Assembly: GCA_009746045.1 (NCBI GenBank)
Contig: RPFO01000072.1
Coordinates: 5,016,087-5,080,086 of the forward strand
Direction of reading: 5' to 3'
DNA from: Mesostigma viride
Lineage: Eukaryota; Streptophyta; Mesostigmatophyceae; Mesostigmatales; Mesostigmataceae
Length of the DNA stretch: 64,000 nt
Part shown: in pieces, positions 11,138 through 23,600 of the stretch
How positions within the stretch are numbered: position 1 is the first letter of the stretch
How the letters are laid out: each line of letters begins with the position of its first letter
The notes under the pieces: model-generated
Told to the model about the DNA's origin: nothing
Database searches by the model: none
The model's input: the letters and a program-made list of their open reading frames with translations, nothing else
Translations under genes and position numbers: made by a program

Positions 11138-11930
11138 AAGCAGCGGGCCCGACTGCGAGGACGACATGACGACACGGATCGGCATGGCGTGGGCGCACCT
11201 CCATGACCACCGCCGCTGGTGGAGCAACCCCGCCCTGTAGACCCCGGATCGTCAAGCGTGACCTCTTCAAGGTCGTCATTCTGACGATCCTGACCTACGG
11301 CGCCGAGACGTGGGCACTGACGCAGGAGCTGGAGCAACGACTCGACGGCGCCGTCACCAAGATGCTGCGCCAGGCCCTTAACATCCCATTTGGTTTGCAC
11401 ATTAGTAATGAGGATTTGTACGCTGATTTGCCCTATGTTTCCCACATTATTAGGCACAGGCGCCTGGGCCTAGCCGGGCACCTGGCCCGCACAGATCAGG
11501 TAGATACATCAGATAGACTAGCTGGCACCAAGCCCGCCCAGCCTGGGCGATATGTCCTCACCTGGCGTGCCCCCGGCCGCGCGCGGCAGGGCCGCCACCC
11601 GTGGACTTTTCGTGATAGACTCGGCATGGACATGTGCTACACTAGACGTGACGGGCTCACCCCCGGGCAGCCTCCTGGTTTGTCTGTAATATGGAGGCAG
11701 ATGGTGCGCAAGGATAGATGGCAAGTAGTGATGAAGGAGACCACCCCCAAGCCTGTGGGGGCTCCGCGTGTGACCAAGTATGGCATTCATAGCGATTCGG
11801 GCCGCGGTGCCCACACCCCTGTAACTAGGACCTAGATAGCTTATACCATCCATTCCATCCCATGTTCCCCTCCCACTGAGGACTTATGCTCACGTGACGC
11901 AGTCACGTGTCTATTAATTAATTAATTAAT
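11138..11930 (+). pseudogene. LINE C-terminal fragment with (ATTA)n tail (L4)
   Basis: An open stretch (about 11250-11760) carries YGAETWALTQELEQRLDGAV, then RRLGLAGHLARTDQVDTS and a region ending KPVGAPR. This is the thumb and C-terminal zinc-knuckle-free tail seen in the other LINE copies of the window. Upstream of about 11250 the frame is broken. The 3' untranslated region is short and ends in repeated ATTA units. It starts directly after the tail of L3, so copies lie head to tail. Confidence 0.75.
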
Positions 11931-12012
11931 CCATTCCATCCCATGTTCCCCTCCCACTGAGGACTTATGCTCACGTGACGCAGTCACGTGTCTATTAATT
12001 AATTAATTAATT
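11847..12012 (+). repeat. 82-bp tandem duplication of the LINE 3' tail
   Basis: The segment starting CCATTCCATCCCATG and ending in ATTA repeats is present twice (to 11930, then 11931-12012) with no visible difference. It contains the inverted pair CACGTGAC/GTCACGTG. It probably arose by slippage or a second extremely truncated insertion primed on the first tail. Confidence 0.9.
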
Positions 12013-13399
12013 CAGCAGCGGCGCCTGCAGCTAGTAGGGCACTTAGCTCGCACTAACCAGGTAGACACCTCACGTGGCCCCCCCGCGGGACTGCGTCCAG
12101 CTCAGCCTGGCAGGCACCTCCTTACGTGGGCTGGGCCCCGGCGTGATGCTAGACGCCGCAAGGCCCGCACCTTCAAAGAACAGCTCGTAGAGGACATGGG
12201 GGGCCTCGGCCTCTCCGTGATTTGGAAAAAAGATGATGGACAAGGCCAAGTGGGCCCAGGTCATAGACGACAACGAACCCCCTTCCGTACGTACGTGGCG
12301 AAGCGCCCGCGTGTGCAAACATACGGGAAGCACGCCAGACAGGTCCCCTAGGGTAGAGAGCTTAGACTAGTTGTTGTAGATAGAAGTGTAGATAGGTTAG
12401 ACCGGTAGGACTGTTTGCATGCACCCATCAATCCATTGTCTCAGTGTCCAGAGGCCTCAATTGAGGCCTTTTGGCTCAATTGAGGCCTTTTTCACCAAGA
12501 TCACATGGGGTACGGTATTTTGGCGGGAAGGACCGGTCCTATGGGCCGTCCGGCCCCAGTGGCGCGAATCTGGTATATGTGCTGAGCGTCCTGAACCGTT
12601 GGGGTCGACAGGGGTCGACGGTTACTGGAAAATACGTGAGGTGGAAAAGTACCTATTTTGGCCACTTTCGTGCAACACGACGATGAATTTTCACGAATGC
12701 ACGACCATGGCGGCCTCGAGTAAAATAGACCGTATGGCCACGTCCGTGCATCATTTCGAGCAGTATGGAGCGCGTTGGGCAGATAAATTATCCATGAAGC
12801 TAGCCCGACCGCTAAATGTGTCAAAAGTCGGTTTATAAATTCGTGGGGTCGTTATTTGTGTGCTGAATGCCAGGTTAGTGAAATTCAGATGGGGCGAAGA
12901 TGGCGTTGATAGTGCGCCTGCCAGCAGGCCGGTGCTTCGATATGCTGGGAAGGAGACTAGCGGAACGGCGGGGGGGGATGTTTGGGCAGCCGTGACTAAA
13001 GGGGCGCTGGTTATATTCGAGCCTTCTGGCGTGTATCCGTAGGTAGAGAAGGGGTGTTTTTAGGTAGGAAAAACTGGGTTGCGCACAGCGAGAACGCGCG
13101 CGCGCCCGGCTATGGCAGCGCTCGTACGCAAGCAGCGCTGGCCCGGACGCTGGCAGGCGTTTTCATGCGTCAATGGACGATGCATGGAGCTACTGTCCGG
13201 CAGGAGGAGCGGCCTGCGCTGGTCCCGGAGAGCTTAAAAAAGTCGAGTTTGACCAGCGTTCCTGTCGCAGCCACCTCCACTGCCCGCGTTAGTGCGCGCT
13301 TCATGATGCCATGTGTCGATGCGTGCGAAAGTTGAGTGCATCCAGGTGGGAGAAGGTTTATATCATCGTGTGGTTTGTAACGCTGCCAGTTTTTTGTTG

Positions 13400-14076
13400 T
13401 TTACCGGCACCTGGCCGGTGTGACTTCAAGGCAGGTTATTACGTAGTGCTGCGCTCTGCGGATGGGGCCCGTTGTGTAAGCGTGCGTGCTTTCTGTAAGA
13501 AGCATGATAGTTCCTGCTGCGCTGCTCATGTCACAGGCAAGCCTTGCAAGTGCCAAGAAATGGGTTAGAGGTCCGAGAACTGGGTATGAGTGTCCATTCA
13601 TGCTCTTATATCTTGCCATGCTGTTCATGTGCTATCTTAACAGCAACACCTTGTTAGAAAATATCATAAGTGCATAGGTATAGGGGCTTGGTGAGCGAAT
13701 TTAAGCGCTTTGCAGTTCACAACTGTCATGATAATGCATGATCCTTGTGCGTGGTTGCAATAGAGGCTGTGGATTCTTCGTAGTTACGTGCAATACCCAT
13801 GGCAGGCTATTACTGCCTGCAGTGCTTCGCGACTGCCCCGGCCGTGCAAGTGGGTGTGTGTGGTCCCTTGGGGAGCATGCCATGCCTTGCCATGCTTACC
13901 GGGTCACGGGAAAGCCTTGCAAGACCCGTAAGACACGTTAGATGCAAAGGGAACTGAGCACTGTTGCCTTTTTTATGCATGTATCTATGGTCATGTTGTG
14001 TTCATGGTGCCGCCGCAGCAACACCCTGTTTTATAAAATCATAATTAAATAGGTATTGGGGCTGTATGACTGATGT
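13400..14076 (+). repeat. Diverged internal duplication inside the element
   Basis: About 300 bases from roughly 13400 are repeated in diverged form from roughly 13780. Shared landmarks in order are GGCAGGTTATTA/GGCAGGCTATTA, GCCTTGCAAG, AGCAACACC(T/C)TGTT and AGGTAT(A)GGGGCT. No protein is supported. Confidence 0.6.
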
Positions 14077-14079
14077 TAA

Positions 14080-16353
14080 GGGGAGGGGACATGCCTAAAG
14101 TGCACTTTTCTGGAAACCACACCTATGCATGTGCTAAAAATCCAATGATGATTGGGGACCATAAATATGATAAAAAAATAATTTTCCAGCCACTTGGGGG
14201 GGGTACTAGCCCCCACCATACACCGGTAACGCGCTAAAAATAGAAAAAGACGCTATTTTAGTCACATTTTCCCTAGGACAATGGGCAAACATATTGGGAC
14301 CAAATCATATATTCCCGCATAGTTCCCCCACTTTTGAGAAATTCTACCCAGTTGGGACCAAGAAATAAGCATGTTTACTCACGTTGATGGATTTCCCGCA
14401 AAACAGGTACTTTTTTAATCCAAAAAAAAAAATCAAATCATAAACACATCATATCATGCTCCACCATATATTCCCAAATACTACAGGTGGGGGGACATGC
14501 AGCCCCAAATTTTCAGGTCATTCTGACAAGCGCAGCTCTAGTTGATGGATTTCCTAGGTAGCCACCTGTGACGAAGCTCAGGGAGGTTTTTTAGTGTATC
14601 TTACCACACTAACACCCCTTTATCCATCCAAACCATGCAAAAACTTGCCAAACCACGTGCTGCCAACCTCTGCACATATGGTACCTCCTATGTTCAAGGT
14701 TTGACGCCATTCTGACAACAACTGCCCAGGTTGCAACCATTCCAAGACGGCCACCCACAAAGACGCTACAAGGAGGTTTTAGTTACCATCTGGCCACTTT
14801 AGAATCTCCTTCTTCATCAAAGACCTCTGCAAACTGATCAAAGCGCATATAATTAACTCTTGCATGCTGACAACTACACATGCTCAAGGTTGAGGGTCAT
14901 TGTGACAAGAACTGCTCAAGTTGATGGGTTTCCTATATGACCACCTGACAAGGCGCTAAGGACCACTCAGTAAGCAGATTGACACAATGACACTTCATAT
15001 GCCATCCAACATGCACCAAAACCAAGTCAAATATGTTTAGAAAGTAAAATGGGGCGGCCACGCACCTCATACGCCTTCACCGCCCCTCAAGCATGGCCAG
15101 CCTTGCAACTATGTGCATAGCAATAAAGATGGTAGCACCAACATGCCTAACCAGCATTTTCTATGTTTCTCCCAGGTTAGAGTGGAAGGTTGATTCCAGC
15201 CAAGCTAATCAACACAACAACGCCTCCTAAACTGCCCTACCCGCCATGGGCACCAGACAGGGACTATGGAGGGCGAGGAACCAAGGAGATCATGGTATGC
15301 ATAGCTTGCATGCAGTCAACCATGTCAACCATGGTTAGCTCAGCACATTGTAGTCTTGTCACATCATCATAACAAGGGAAAGCTCAAATAAACCAATAGT
15401 GGCAGCTATCTACATGCAGTCACACAAATGCAATATCTCCATATTTTAATCACTATAACACCTCCATCCCTGCACGATGAAATGCAAAGAAGCCATTGGC
15501 GGCCCTTCAGCGCATGAGCGCTGGGATGCCGCTGCGAAGAGAGGGTGCGTCACCCTCACACAACAAGAAGCGTCCATAAGCACAACATCCTTGCTAGAAC
15601 ACGTTTCATGAAATGCCTTAAACCTTCCCGAGAAGGTACAGGCTGCGACTGAAGCGGCCCTGACCACAAAATCAACGAAAACAATCTAAAGCTGCCAGGT
15701 ATTCGACAACACAATGGCAAGGAACGGCGAGCTAGCTGGCGGAAACTGCCCCAAAAGAACGCAAAAAACTTCGAACAATGAGCTCATAGAAGAAAGCACC
15801 GATAGCAGATAACATTCGCGACAAATCTGTACCTTGCCCTCGTAAATTCCTCGCCCAGGCGCGCAACAACAGCCGTTCTTCCATGGACAGGTCAGACACG
15901 CACTGCGCAGGTCTGAACAATTACTTACCGATAATGGCCGAAAATCTGGCAAAAAGCACCAGCTCGGTTTAGAACTCGATGCAACCGATATTAATGCCTG
16001 CTTCACGGTCAGAACAGCCCCCAAAACCGCGATTTTACAGCCGCTATCATGAATTCTATTTCAATCCGCGCGACCAAAAAATTCAGATTACCCCCCATGC
16101 CGATGGCATAAAAAAACAGCAGCGATATTGTAAACCAGCTGATTTCCGCCACAAACTAACATCATAAACTCATCGCCTTTAAGATTCTAGTAAAATTTTT
16201 GCATTTCGCCTGCCCTAGTGTGGTAGTTTCGCCTGAACGCAGTCGCCATGGCCACTTCCGCAAGGGGTGCGGGCACCGTGCACGTGAAATTTGTGACCTT
16301 GGGTTCCGGCGCGAATTTTTTGGCGCCAAAATATTCGGGCATGTCCCGTCCCC
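14080..16353 (+). mobile_element. TTAA-flanked non-autonomous element, family 2, copy 1
   Basis: The 2,274-bp segment is bounded by TTAA at 14076-14079 and 16354-16357. The left end starts GGGGAGGGGACATGCC and the right end reverse-complemented starts GGGGACGGGACATGCCC. It aligns end to end with the copy at 21440-23725. The interior includes several short tandem-like, non-coding blocks. Frames conserved between copies (for example 15686-16024, minus) have no known domain and probably reflect overall similarity. The TTAA duplication points to the piggyBac superfamily, but the G-rich termini are atypical. Confidence 0.8.
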
Positions 16354-17350
16354 TTAAGTGCTGGGAACCCCAAAACAATCATAATAATGGATGTCCTATG
16401 CTCATATTTGGAATAAAGTTTGTTTGGCTATATGCAACACCCAATATAAAAAAGGCCTCAATTGAGGCCTTTTCCTGGACATTGGGACACCATCCATCGG
16501 GGTTAATGCTCCGTGACTCCCCAACGGGAGCACGAGTCTAATTAATTAATCAAGGCCTTTGACACGGTCCTCTGGGAGGCTCTTTGGGCCATCCTAGCTC
16601 TGGATCGGGTGCCACCAACGTTTATTAATGCCATTCGTCGACTGTATGAGGGCTCACAGGCAGTAGTGCGGACTGCGGAAGGCACCACCCCACCATTCCC
16701 CCTTCACCACGGGGTGTGGCAAGGTTGTGTCCTGTCCCCATACCTGTTCATTATTGTCGTGGATCACGTCATGCGCCGGGCGCGTCAGCGCGCTTTACTG
16801 CTCTTAAGGGGTTCGAGCCAGGCTTGGACATCCTTAACGAGCGCGAGCACGGCGGGGTTAGCACTGGCTACCGGTGGCCGACCTGATTTATGCGGACGAC
16901 ACTACCCTCATCGCGCGCCCCGAGCACATTCAGACCTGGCTGGACTGTTTATGCCTGGAGGCGAGGGCGGTGGGGTTGGAGATTAGTGTCAAAACTGAGG
17001 CGATGGTGATTGGGGCCTCCAGTAGACCACCGCTGCCGCGCCTGCTCGACGGGACGGAGGTCCCGTTCCGCAATCGCTTCAAACTGTTGGGGAGTATGCT
17101 CCCTGACACCGCAGACGATGTGGACATCCGCATCGGCCTGGCCTGGGCCAGGCTCCGTTCGCTCAACACCTACTGGCGCTCGAAGGGCCTGGGCGAGCAC
17201 CGCAAGCGCATGCTCTTCAAGGTCCTCGACCTCACAGTGCTCACGTATGGCGCCGAGGCGTGGACACTCACGGACACACTGGCAGCTAAGCTAGACGGCA
17301 CGGTTTACAGGATGCTCCGACAGACCTTCCTGAACGTAGGGTTTTCCAAG

Positions 17351-17355
17351 CGTAG
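17351..17355. repeat. Target duplication CGTAG, left copy
   Basis: CGTAG precedes the LTR start TGTTACG here and follows the LTR end GTAACA at 44752-44756, a 5-bp duplication as expected for Ty3/Gypsy integration. Confidence 0.9.
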
Positions 17356-17928
17356 TGTTACGCCGCGGATATCTACCTCCGCCTCTACCTCTAATGGGCC
17401 TGATACTACCTAAACTAGTCAGGCCTCCTCTACTTAACCCTCTGGCGAAAGACGAACGTGACGGAGCTGATCTCAATGCATTAACGTAAGTGTTACTATA
17501 ATACGCCATACAACCATTTATCAAAACCCGTTTACTCCAGGAATAGAGGAAGGAAACACAACTACACTGCCGTGACCCAAGCCTATATGTGTTAATTCAT
17601 CTAACACACGCCGAGTGCACACACAAAGGGTAGAACGCGCATAAATGGTCACCAACGGTCCAACACGCTCGGGCCGACATGGCCCTCGCCTACAGATGCA
17701 CGCTGGTCCACTACATCTACTGATGCACGCTGGTCCACTACATTCTACCACAGGATCAGGACCACTAGTAAAGTACGCGGCGCGGCGCCCAACGGCACCC
17801 AATGTACCACAGTACTGTTACGAGGACAATAATGTCCCGGTAGGAGCCTAAACGTAAACCTAGGGACAACCGAGGCAAAAGACCTAATTTACGTCCGTAA
17901 CTACAACGAATTGTTACGCGACGTAACA
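17356..17928 (-). repeat. 3' LTR of copy A
   Basis: A complete 573-bp LTR. In element orientation it begins TGTTACGTCGCGTAACA and ends CCGCGGCGTAACA, giving 7-bp inverted ends TGTTACG/CGTAACA. It contains the doubled motif TAGTGGACCAGCGTGCA. Confidence 0.9.
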
Positions 17929-17942
17929 CCTCCCCCCCCACA
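17929..17942 (-). other. Polypurine tract of copy A
   Basis: In element orientation GTGGGGGGGGAGG directly precedes the 3' LTR. This is the expected primer site for plus-strand DNA synthesis. Confidence 0.8.
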
Positions 17943-18297
17943 AAGGTAGGGAGCCCTCTCCCTACGCACAGGGAGGAAAACAAGGGGTAGGAAACCTAAT
18001 GCACCCAGCACACACTAACACAGTCAGCAGGCCATCCAAGATACAAGGCACCAATAGTTCACACGGTCTCCACCACCACGCCTGGAGGTGTAGGGTTAGC
18101 CAGCACCAAGCCTGGTGGTAGGTTCCCCTAACTGCCTGGAACAAAGTCCTTGCCGGGGGGAACGGCACTGGGCAGGACACACAGAGTAAACCAATCAGCA
18201 CCAAGGACCAAGAACGACCAGTCAACTGGCCAGAACATGAGGGCGACTCTACATACCGGAGGGACAACACCCTCAGGTCGGGCCTAAGGCCCTCTAT

Positions 18298-20584
18298 CTA
18301 ATGGCCATCCGTCTGGTAGGTACCACGGGAGGCCAGCAGGACATCCAGGTAAGCCTGGTAGTGAGACACATCCTCAGCATTGTCGTGCCTATCTACAGTG
18401 AGGAAAACATCGGCCCACACGCCGTCAGGGAAAAGCCCAGGAAGGCCCAGTAGTACCTATGCTGTGTAAGAACGACCTGGCCCCGGGCCCAGTCCAGGAA
18501 ACCGCAGGCAAAGAGGCGTAGGAAAGGCTCTACCGCGATCAGGCAGAGAGCCCGAAGGAGCAGGCAATGATACCGGATCCGAGGGCGCATACCCGTCGGG
18601 AAAAACAGATCTACCAGGGGCTCCACGTTGGACGGCCACAACCGGATATGCCGAATCTCGCGGGAGCGCCACCGGCGGGCACACTGTCGCGACCCGAACG
18701 TCTCGAGGTAGTCGCTAGCCCGGGGAGGAGGATGACCCCGAGAGTCCAAACCCTGGCCCGGGATGGGCGCTGGACGACGGGCATCCCACTCTAGGATGGG
18801 CTGAAGGACGGTGCTGTACGTGGCACCCGGCACCGCAGGAAAATCTACCGTAAGAGCATCTGAGGCCATAATGCCCAGAGGCGGAGGGTAAGCCCACTGG
18901 AACCCGCCGTAGGTGTCCAAGTCATTGTGGCGCCGCGCCCAGCGGTACAGGACGCGCCGAACCAGGATCTCACCCTGGAACACCGGATCAGCCAAAATAA
19001 CCATGTCGAAAGGAGGCCGATCAGTCTCAACTGGTAGGTTACGGTCCCGCGGCGCCCGACACACCTGGGAGAACCCGTAGGACATGGGCGAAATGGCCAG
19101 CTCGGCGGAGGCGCGCGGCAGGTCACACTGGCGGCAAGCGAGCGCAGACATACCATACCCGAAGACAGGCGTGTCGCGCGACTCCGGAGTCGCATGCACC
19201 ACAGAAGGGGCCCGATCCCGATCGCCCTCTGACAACTCCCGAAGGGAATCGGCAGCGCGGGTGGCGCGCGGGTCAGAGCCACTGGACCGAACAACCGCAG
19301 CCAAAGACCGCGGGGCCGAAGGGGCAGGGGCCGACGAAGGGGTAGGAACCGGCACAGGCGCAGAAGGTGCCGGTACAACAGGGGGCCGCGTCGGACCCGA
19401 TGCCGCAGGGGGTCGCGACGGACCCGCCTCCGCAACTGGCGCGCCGGTCTCTGGGGGTGGAGCACCACCAGGCCACATGTTGAAAATAGGACCCGTGGGG
19501 ACAGGCAATCCGGCATACGACTGGTTACCGTCCAAGCTCCAGTCAGGCACCGGGATCCTCTGCGGAGGACCGCCCTCCCAAAGCCTGGGAAGACCGCCCG
19601 GGTCGCTGAAGAAACCCCGCGAGGGCGGCGCTGACGTGGTGGGCGGCTCGGACGCGGCGGCGGCGGGCGCTGCCACTGGGACGGCGGACTCGCGCCGAGG
19701 CGCAGGTACGTCAGTAGCAGGCGCAGCGGTAGCCGAAGGCGTAGGAGCTGCAGCACCAGAGGGAACCGTAGACGCCGAGGCGACCGAAGGGGAAGGGGGC
19801 ACAGCTGCACAGACACCCCACCTGGCGTGGCTGGAGCGTGCGCCTGGGCCGCCATGAAGGCCCCGAAGGCCGCCGTCAGGGACTGGATCTGCGCCTGCAT
19901 CGCAGAAACTGTCGCCGCAAGAGGATCAGGCTCACGACCAGAGCCCGAAGGGGTAGGCTCCACCGATGCGCACAGGACCGACCTCGGTGAAGACGGGACA
20001 GGGGAAGGCGCCGACACTGAAGAGGAGGACGCCGCAGGGGAGGCCGAATACTCAGGGGAATACTGCGCCTCTACCGGCGCGTCCGTAGGGGTAGGGTCGC
20101 CAAATCCTACACCCGCGTTCTGGTCTGCTATCTCCATAAACTCTACGGCCCGTAACAGGTCGCAGGGGTTCTCATCCAGCTCCGCATCACCCTCGGCAGG
20201 AAGCCAGGGGAACACATCCCGTAGGCAGGAGCGGCCCACAGGGGTAGAAAGGTAGGAAAACACCCTGGGGCACTGGAGAATCGCAGCTATCTGTCCCAGG
20301 GCTGGACAGCTGGAGCCACATTCTAGCAAACAGTGGCCGGCATCGTCAAATCCGTGCAAAACAAGCTGATGCGGTTCAGCAGGGGAAGGACCGTACCACG
20401 TGACCCCGAAGAGAGCCGCCCGGACTATGCCCGCATGCTGGGCCTGGAGGGCCGGATGCACGACGCCACCCGGGAAACTAGACCGTGAAACCCAACGACC
20501 CGGAAGGGCCTCGAAGTACAGCTCAGGGTCCGGTAGGGGCAGGGACGGCAGCGGGCTCTCAGCCGGAGGGGTAGGCTCTGACAT
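18298..20584 (-). pseudogene. ORF3 of copy A: unrecognised post-integrase protein
   Basis: Counterpart of 41165-43463 in copy B. It starts MSEPTPPAESPLPSLPLPDP and ends just before the 3' untranslated region. The frame is broken about 780 bases in (around 19800) and again near the 3' end. An N-terminal conserved block is followed by a long Pro/Ala/Ser-rich middle and a C-terminal conserved block with DLDTYGGFQWAYPPPLGIMA. No domain recognised. It occupies the env position of retroviruses, but I see no signal peptide and no clear transmembrane anchor. Confidence 0.7.
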
Positions 20585-20660
20585 GACGGCTGCGGAGGGG
20601 AGGGGACAACCAACCACCCGTCGACAGCAGACATAACATAAGAGAGGAGAAGGCCTACAA

Positions 20661-23600
20661 CTAGAGCTTGTGCAGGGTTTTATATTCCTGCAGCAGGCGA
20701 CTACACCCATCTAGCTCACTCTCCGTATACCAAACCTTATCTACTTCACTACGAGCATACATCCACTTCACTTTATACTGACGCTGGGTACCGCGGCCCT
20801 TTTTGATATCTCTATGGGCCACGATGCTTTCTACTTCGTCTTCTACTTCCCCAGTGTCAGGGTTATGCTCTAAAGGGGCAGGCGCTAACTCCCTGCCAGC
20901 GAACGTACTAGGATGGTACAGTTTAAGCTGGCTCCTATGGAAGGTGTTTGAATGCGTTTGCCAGGAGGTAGGGATATCGACTTTATATAAGAAATTTCCT
21001 ACCCTAGACAACACATGGAAGGGTCCTAAGAAGGCGGGCCTAAGTTTGACCTTCAGTTCTGCTTCAAACTTATGAGCAAAACGGCCAACACGGGGGCCTT
21101 CTACTAATACTAGATCTCCTATTTCTATCTCAGGTGCTCGTCTATCTAAGGAGGCACGCAACCTAGCAAGGTACTTAGCCTGAGCTTTTTGGTACCCTGA
21201 GATCGCGTGGTCATGAGCAGTTTTCATTCTATCTAGTAAGGACTGTACACCTTCTACGGTATCTCGGGACACATCATCCTTGTCCCGTAGAGGACTAGCT
21301 AAGAGAGAGGTAGGGGTAAGGGGCTGTCTACCAGTATCTAAGAAGAAGGGCGTATATCCATGCGCAGCTTGGGGACAATTGTTGAGGGAGAACTCTACCA
21401 AACATAAATAATCCTCCCAATCACTACCCGAGCCATTAAGGGGAGGGGACACCCCTAAAGGGCACTTTTCTGGAAACCATACCTATGCATGTGCTAAAAA
21501 TCCAATTATGATTGGGGACCATAAATATGATTAAAAAAAAAAATTCCAACCACTTGGGGGGGGTACTAGCCCCCACCAGATGCCGGTTACGCGCTAAAAA
21601 TAGAAAAAGACGCTACTTTTGGCATATTTTCCCTAGGACAATGGGCAAACATATTTGGACCAAATCATATATTTCCATATAGTTCCCCCACTTTTGAGAA
21701 AGTCTGCCTAATTTTGAGCACAAAACACTGATGTTTAGACACATTGATGGATTTTCCCGCAAAAAGGGTACTTTTTTTCACCAAAAAAAATAAAACAAAT
21801 CATAAACACATGGGATCATGCCATATCTTATATTTTCAAATACTAGAGAGGGGGGACATGCAGCCCCAAATTTTCAGGTCATTCTGACAAGCGCAGCCCT
21901 ATTTGATGGATATTCCTAGATTGCCACCTGTGACGAAGCTAAGGGAGGTTTTAGCTAGTATTTAACCACACCAACACCCCTTTATACATCTAAGCCTCAT
22001 GAAAACTGGCCAAACCACATACTACCATTCTCTGCACATATGGTACCTCCTATGTTCAAGGTTTGACGCCATTCTGACAAGAACTGCCCAAGTTACAACC
22101 ACTCCAAGACGGCCACCCATGTAGACGCTACAAGGAAATTAGAGTAACCATTTAGCCACACTAGCACCTCCTTCTTCATCAAAGACATCTGCAAACTGAC
22201 CAAAGCACACATAATCAACTCTTGCACGCTGACGGCAACGCATGCTCAATGTGGGGGGTCATTGCGACAAGAACTGCTCAAGTTGATGGGTTTCCTATAT
22301 GACCACATGACAAGGCGCTAAGGACCACTCAGTAAGTTAGTAGCCCCACAGTGCCACTTCATATGCCATCCAACATGCACCAAAACCATGCTGAGTATGT
22401 TTACAATGTACAAAGGGGTGGCCACGCACCTCATATGTCTTCATCATCCCTCCAGCATGGCCAGCCTTGTAAATATGTGCATAGCCTTGACGATGGTAGC
22501 CCTAACATGCCTAAGCAGTATTTCCTATGTTTCTCCCAGGTTAGAGTGTAAGGTTGATGCCAACCAAGCTAATCAACACAACAACACCTCCTAAACTGTC
22601 CTCCCCGGCATGGATGACAAACTGGGACTATGGAGGGCAAGGAACCAAGTAGGAACATGGTATATATAGCTTGCATGCAGTCATGCATGTCAACCATGGT
22701 TGGCTCAGCACATTGTAGTCTTGTCACGTCATCATCACAAAGGAAAGCTCAAACAACCATTGGTGCCAGCTATCTACATGCAGTCACACAAATGCAATAT
22801 CTCCAACATCATCATCACTATAACACTTCCATCCCTGCACGATAAAATGCAAAGAAACCATTGGCGGCCCTTCACCGCATGAGCGCTGTGATGCCGCTGC
22901 GGCCTGCGAAGAGAGGGTGCGTCACTCTCAAACAACAAGAAGCGTCCATACGCACAACATCCTTGCCAGAACACGTTTTATGAAATGCCTTATACCTTCC
23001 CGAAGAGCTACAGGCTGCGACTGAAGCGGCCCTGATCACGACATCAACGAAAACAATCTAAAGCTGCCAGGTATTCGACAACACAACGGCAAGCGACGGC
23101 GAGCTAGCTGGCGGAAACTGCCCAAAAAGAACGCAAAAAACCTCGAACGATGAGCTCATAGAAGAAAGCACCGATAGCAGATAACATTCGCGACAAAGCT
23201 GTACCTTGCCCTCGTAAATCCCTCGCCCAGGCGCGCAACAACAGCCGTTCTTCCATGGACAGGTCAGACACGCAATGCGCAGGTCTGAACAATTACTTAC
23301 CGATAATGGCCGAAAATCTGGCAAAAAGCACCAGCTCGGTTAAGAATTCGATGCAACCGATATTAATGCCTGCTTCACGGTCAGAACAGCCCCCCAAACC
23401 GCTATTTTACAGCCGCTATCATGAATTCTATTTCATTCCGCGCGACCAAAAAATTCAGATTACCCCCCATGCCGATGGCATAAAAAAACAACAGCGATAT
23501 TGTAAACCAGCTGATTTCCGCCGCAAACTAACATCATATACTCATCTCCTTTTAGATTCGAGTAAAATTTTTGCATTTCGCCTGCCCTAGTGTGGTAGTT

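Larger units (their letters stand above)
12445..16481 (+). mobile_element. Palindrome-ended DNA element, subfamily 2
   Basis: Left end TGTCCAGAGGCCTC; the right end reverse-complemented starts TGTCCAGGAAAAGGCCTC. Next to each end lies the palindrome AGGCCTCAATTGAGGCCT (a second, partial copy follows at the left end). Removing the nested element 14080-16353 and one TTAA leaves about 1,759 bp, almost the same as the related elements at 30319-32076 (1,758) and 48317-50090 (1,774). Those have the same TGTCC ends but a different palindrome. The left subterminal region shares GGGGTCGACAGGGGTCGAC and CTGGAAAATA with them. No transposase-like frame and no clear target duplication (TCAG and TTGG flanks). 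Superfamily unknown. Confidence 0.75.
12013..16549 (+). pseudogene. LINE C-terminal fragment L5, split by a DNA element
   Basis: Positions 12013-12444 encode the same C-terminal block as L4 (RRLQLVGHLARTNQVDTS, then LSVIWKKM) with frame breaks, and continue into 3' untranslated sequence. This resumes at 16482-16549 and ends in AATTAATTAAT, the same kind of tail as L4. The interruption is exactly the palindrome-ended element 12445-16481. The copy starts directly after the duplicated tail of L4. Confidence 0.75.

Noticed and set aside
15686..16024. 112-codon frame shared by both 2.28-kb TTAA elements
   Set aside because: Similarity runs across the whole element including non-coding parts; no transposase motif and no known domain.
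19084..19857. 257-codon plus-strand open frame
   Set aside because: Antisense shadow of the Pro/Ala-rich part of ORF3; not shared as a frame with copy B at comparable length.
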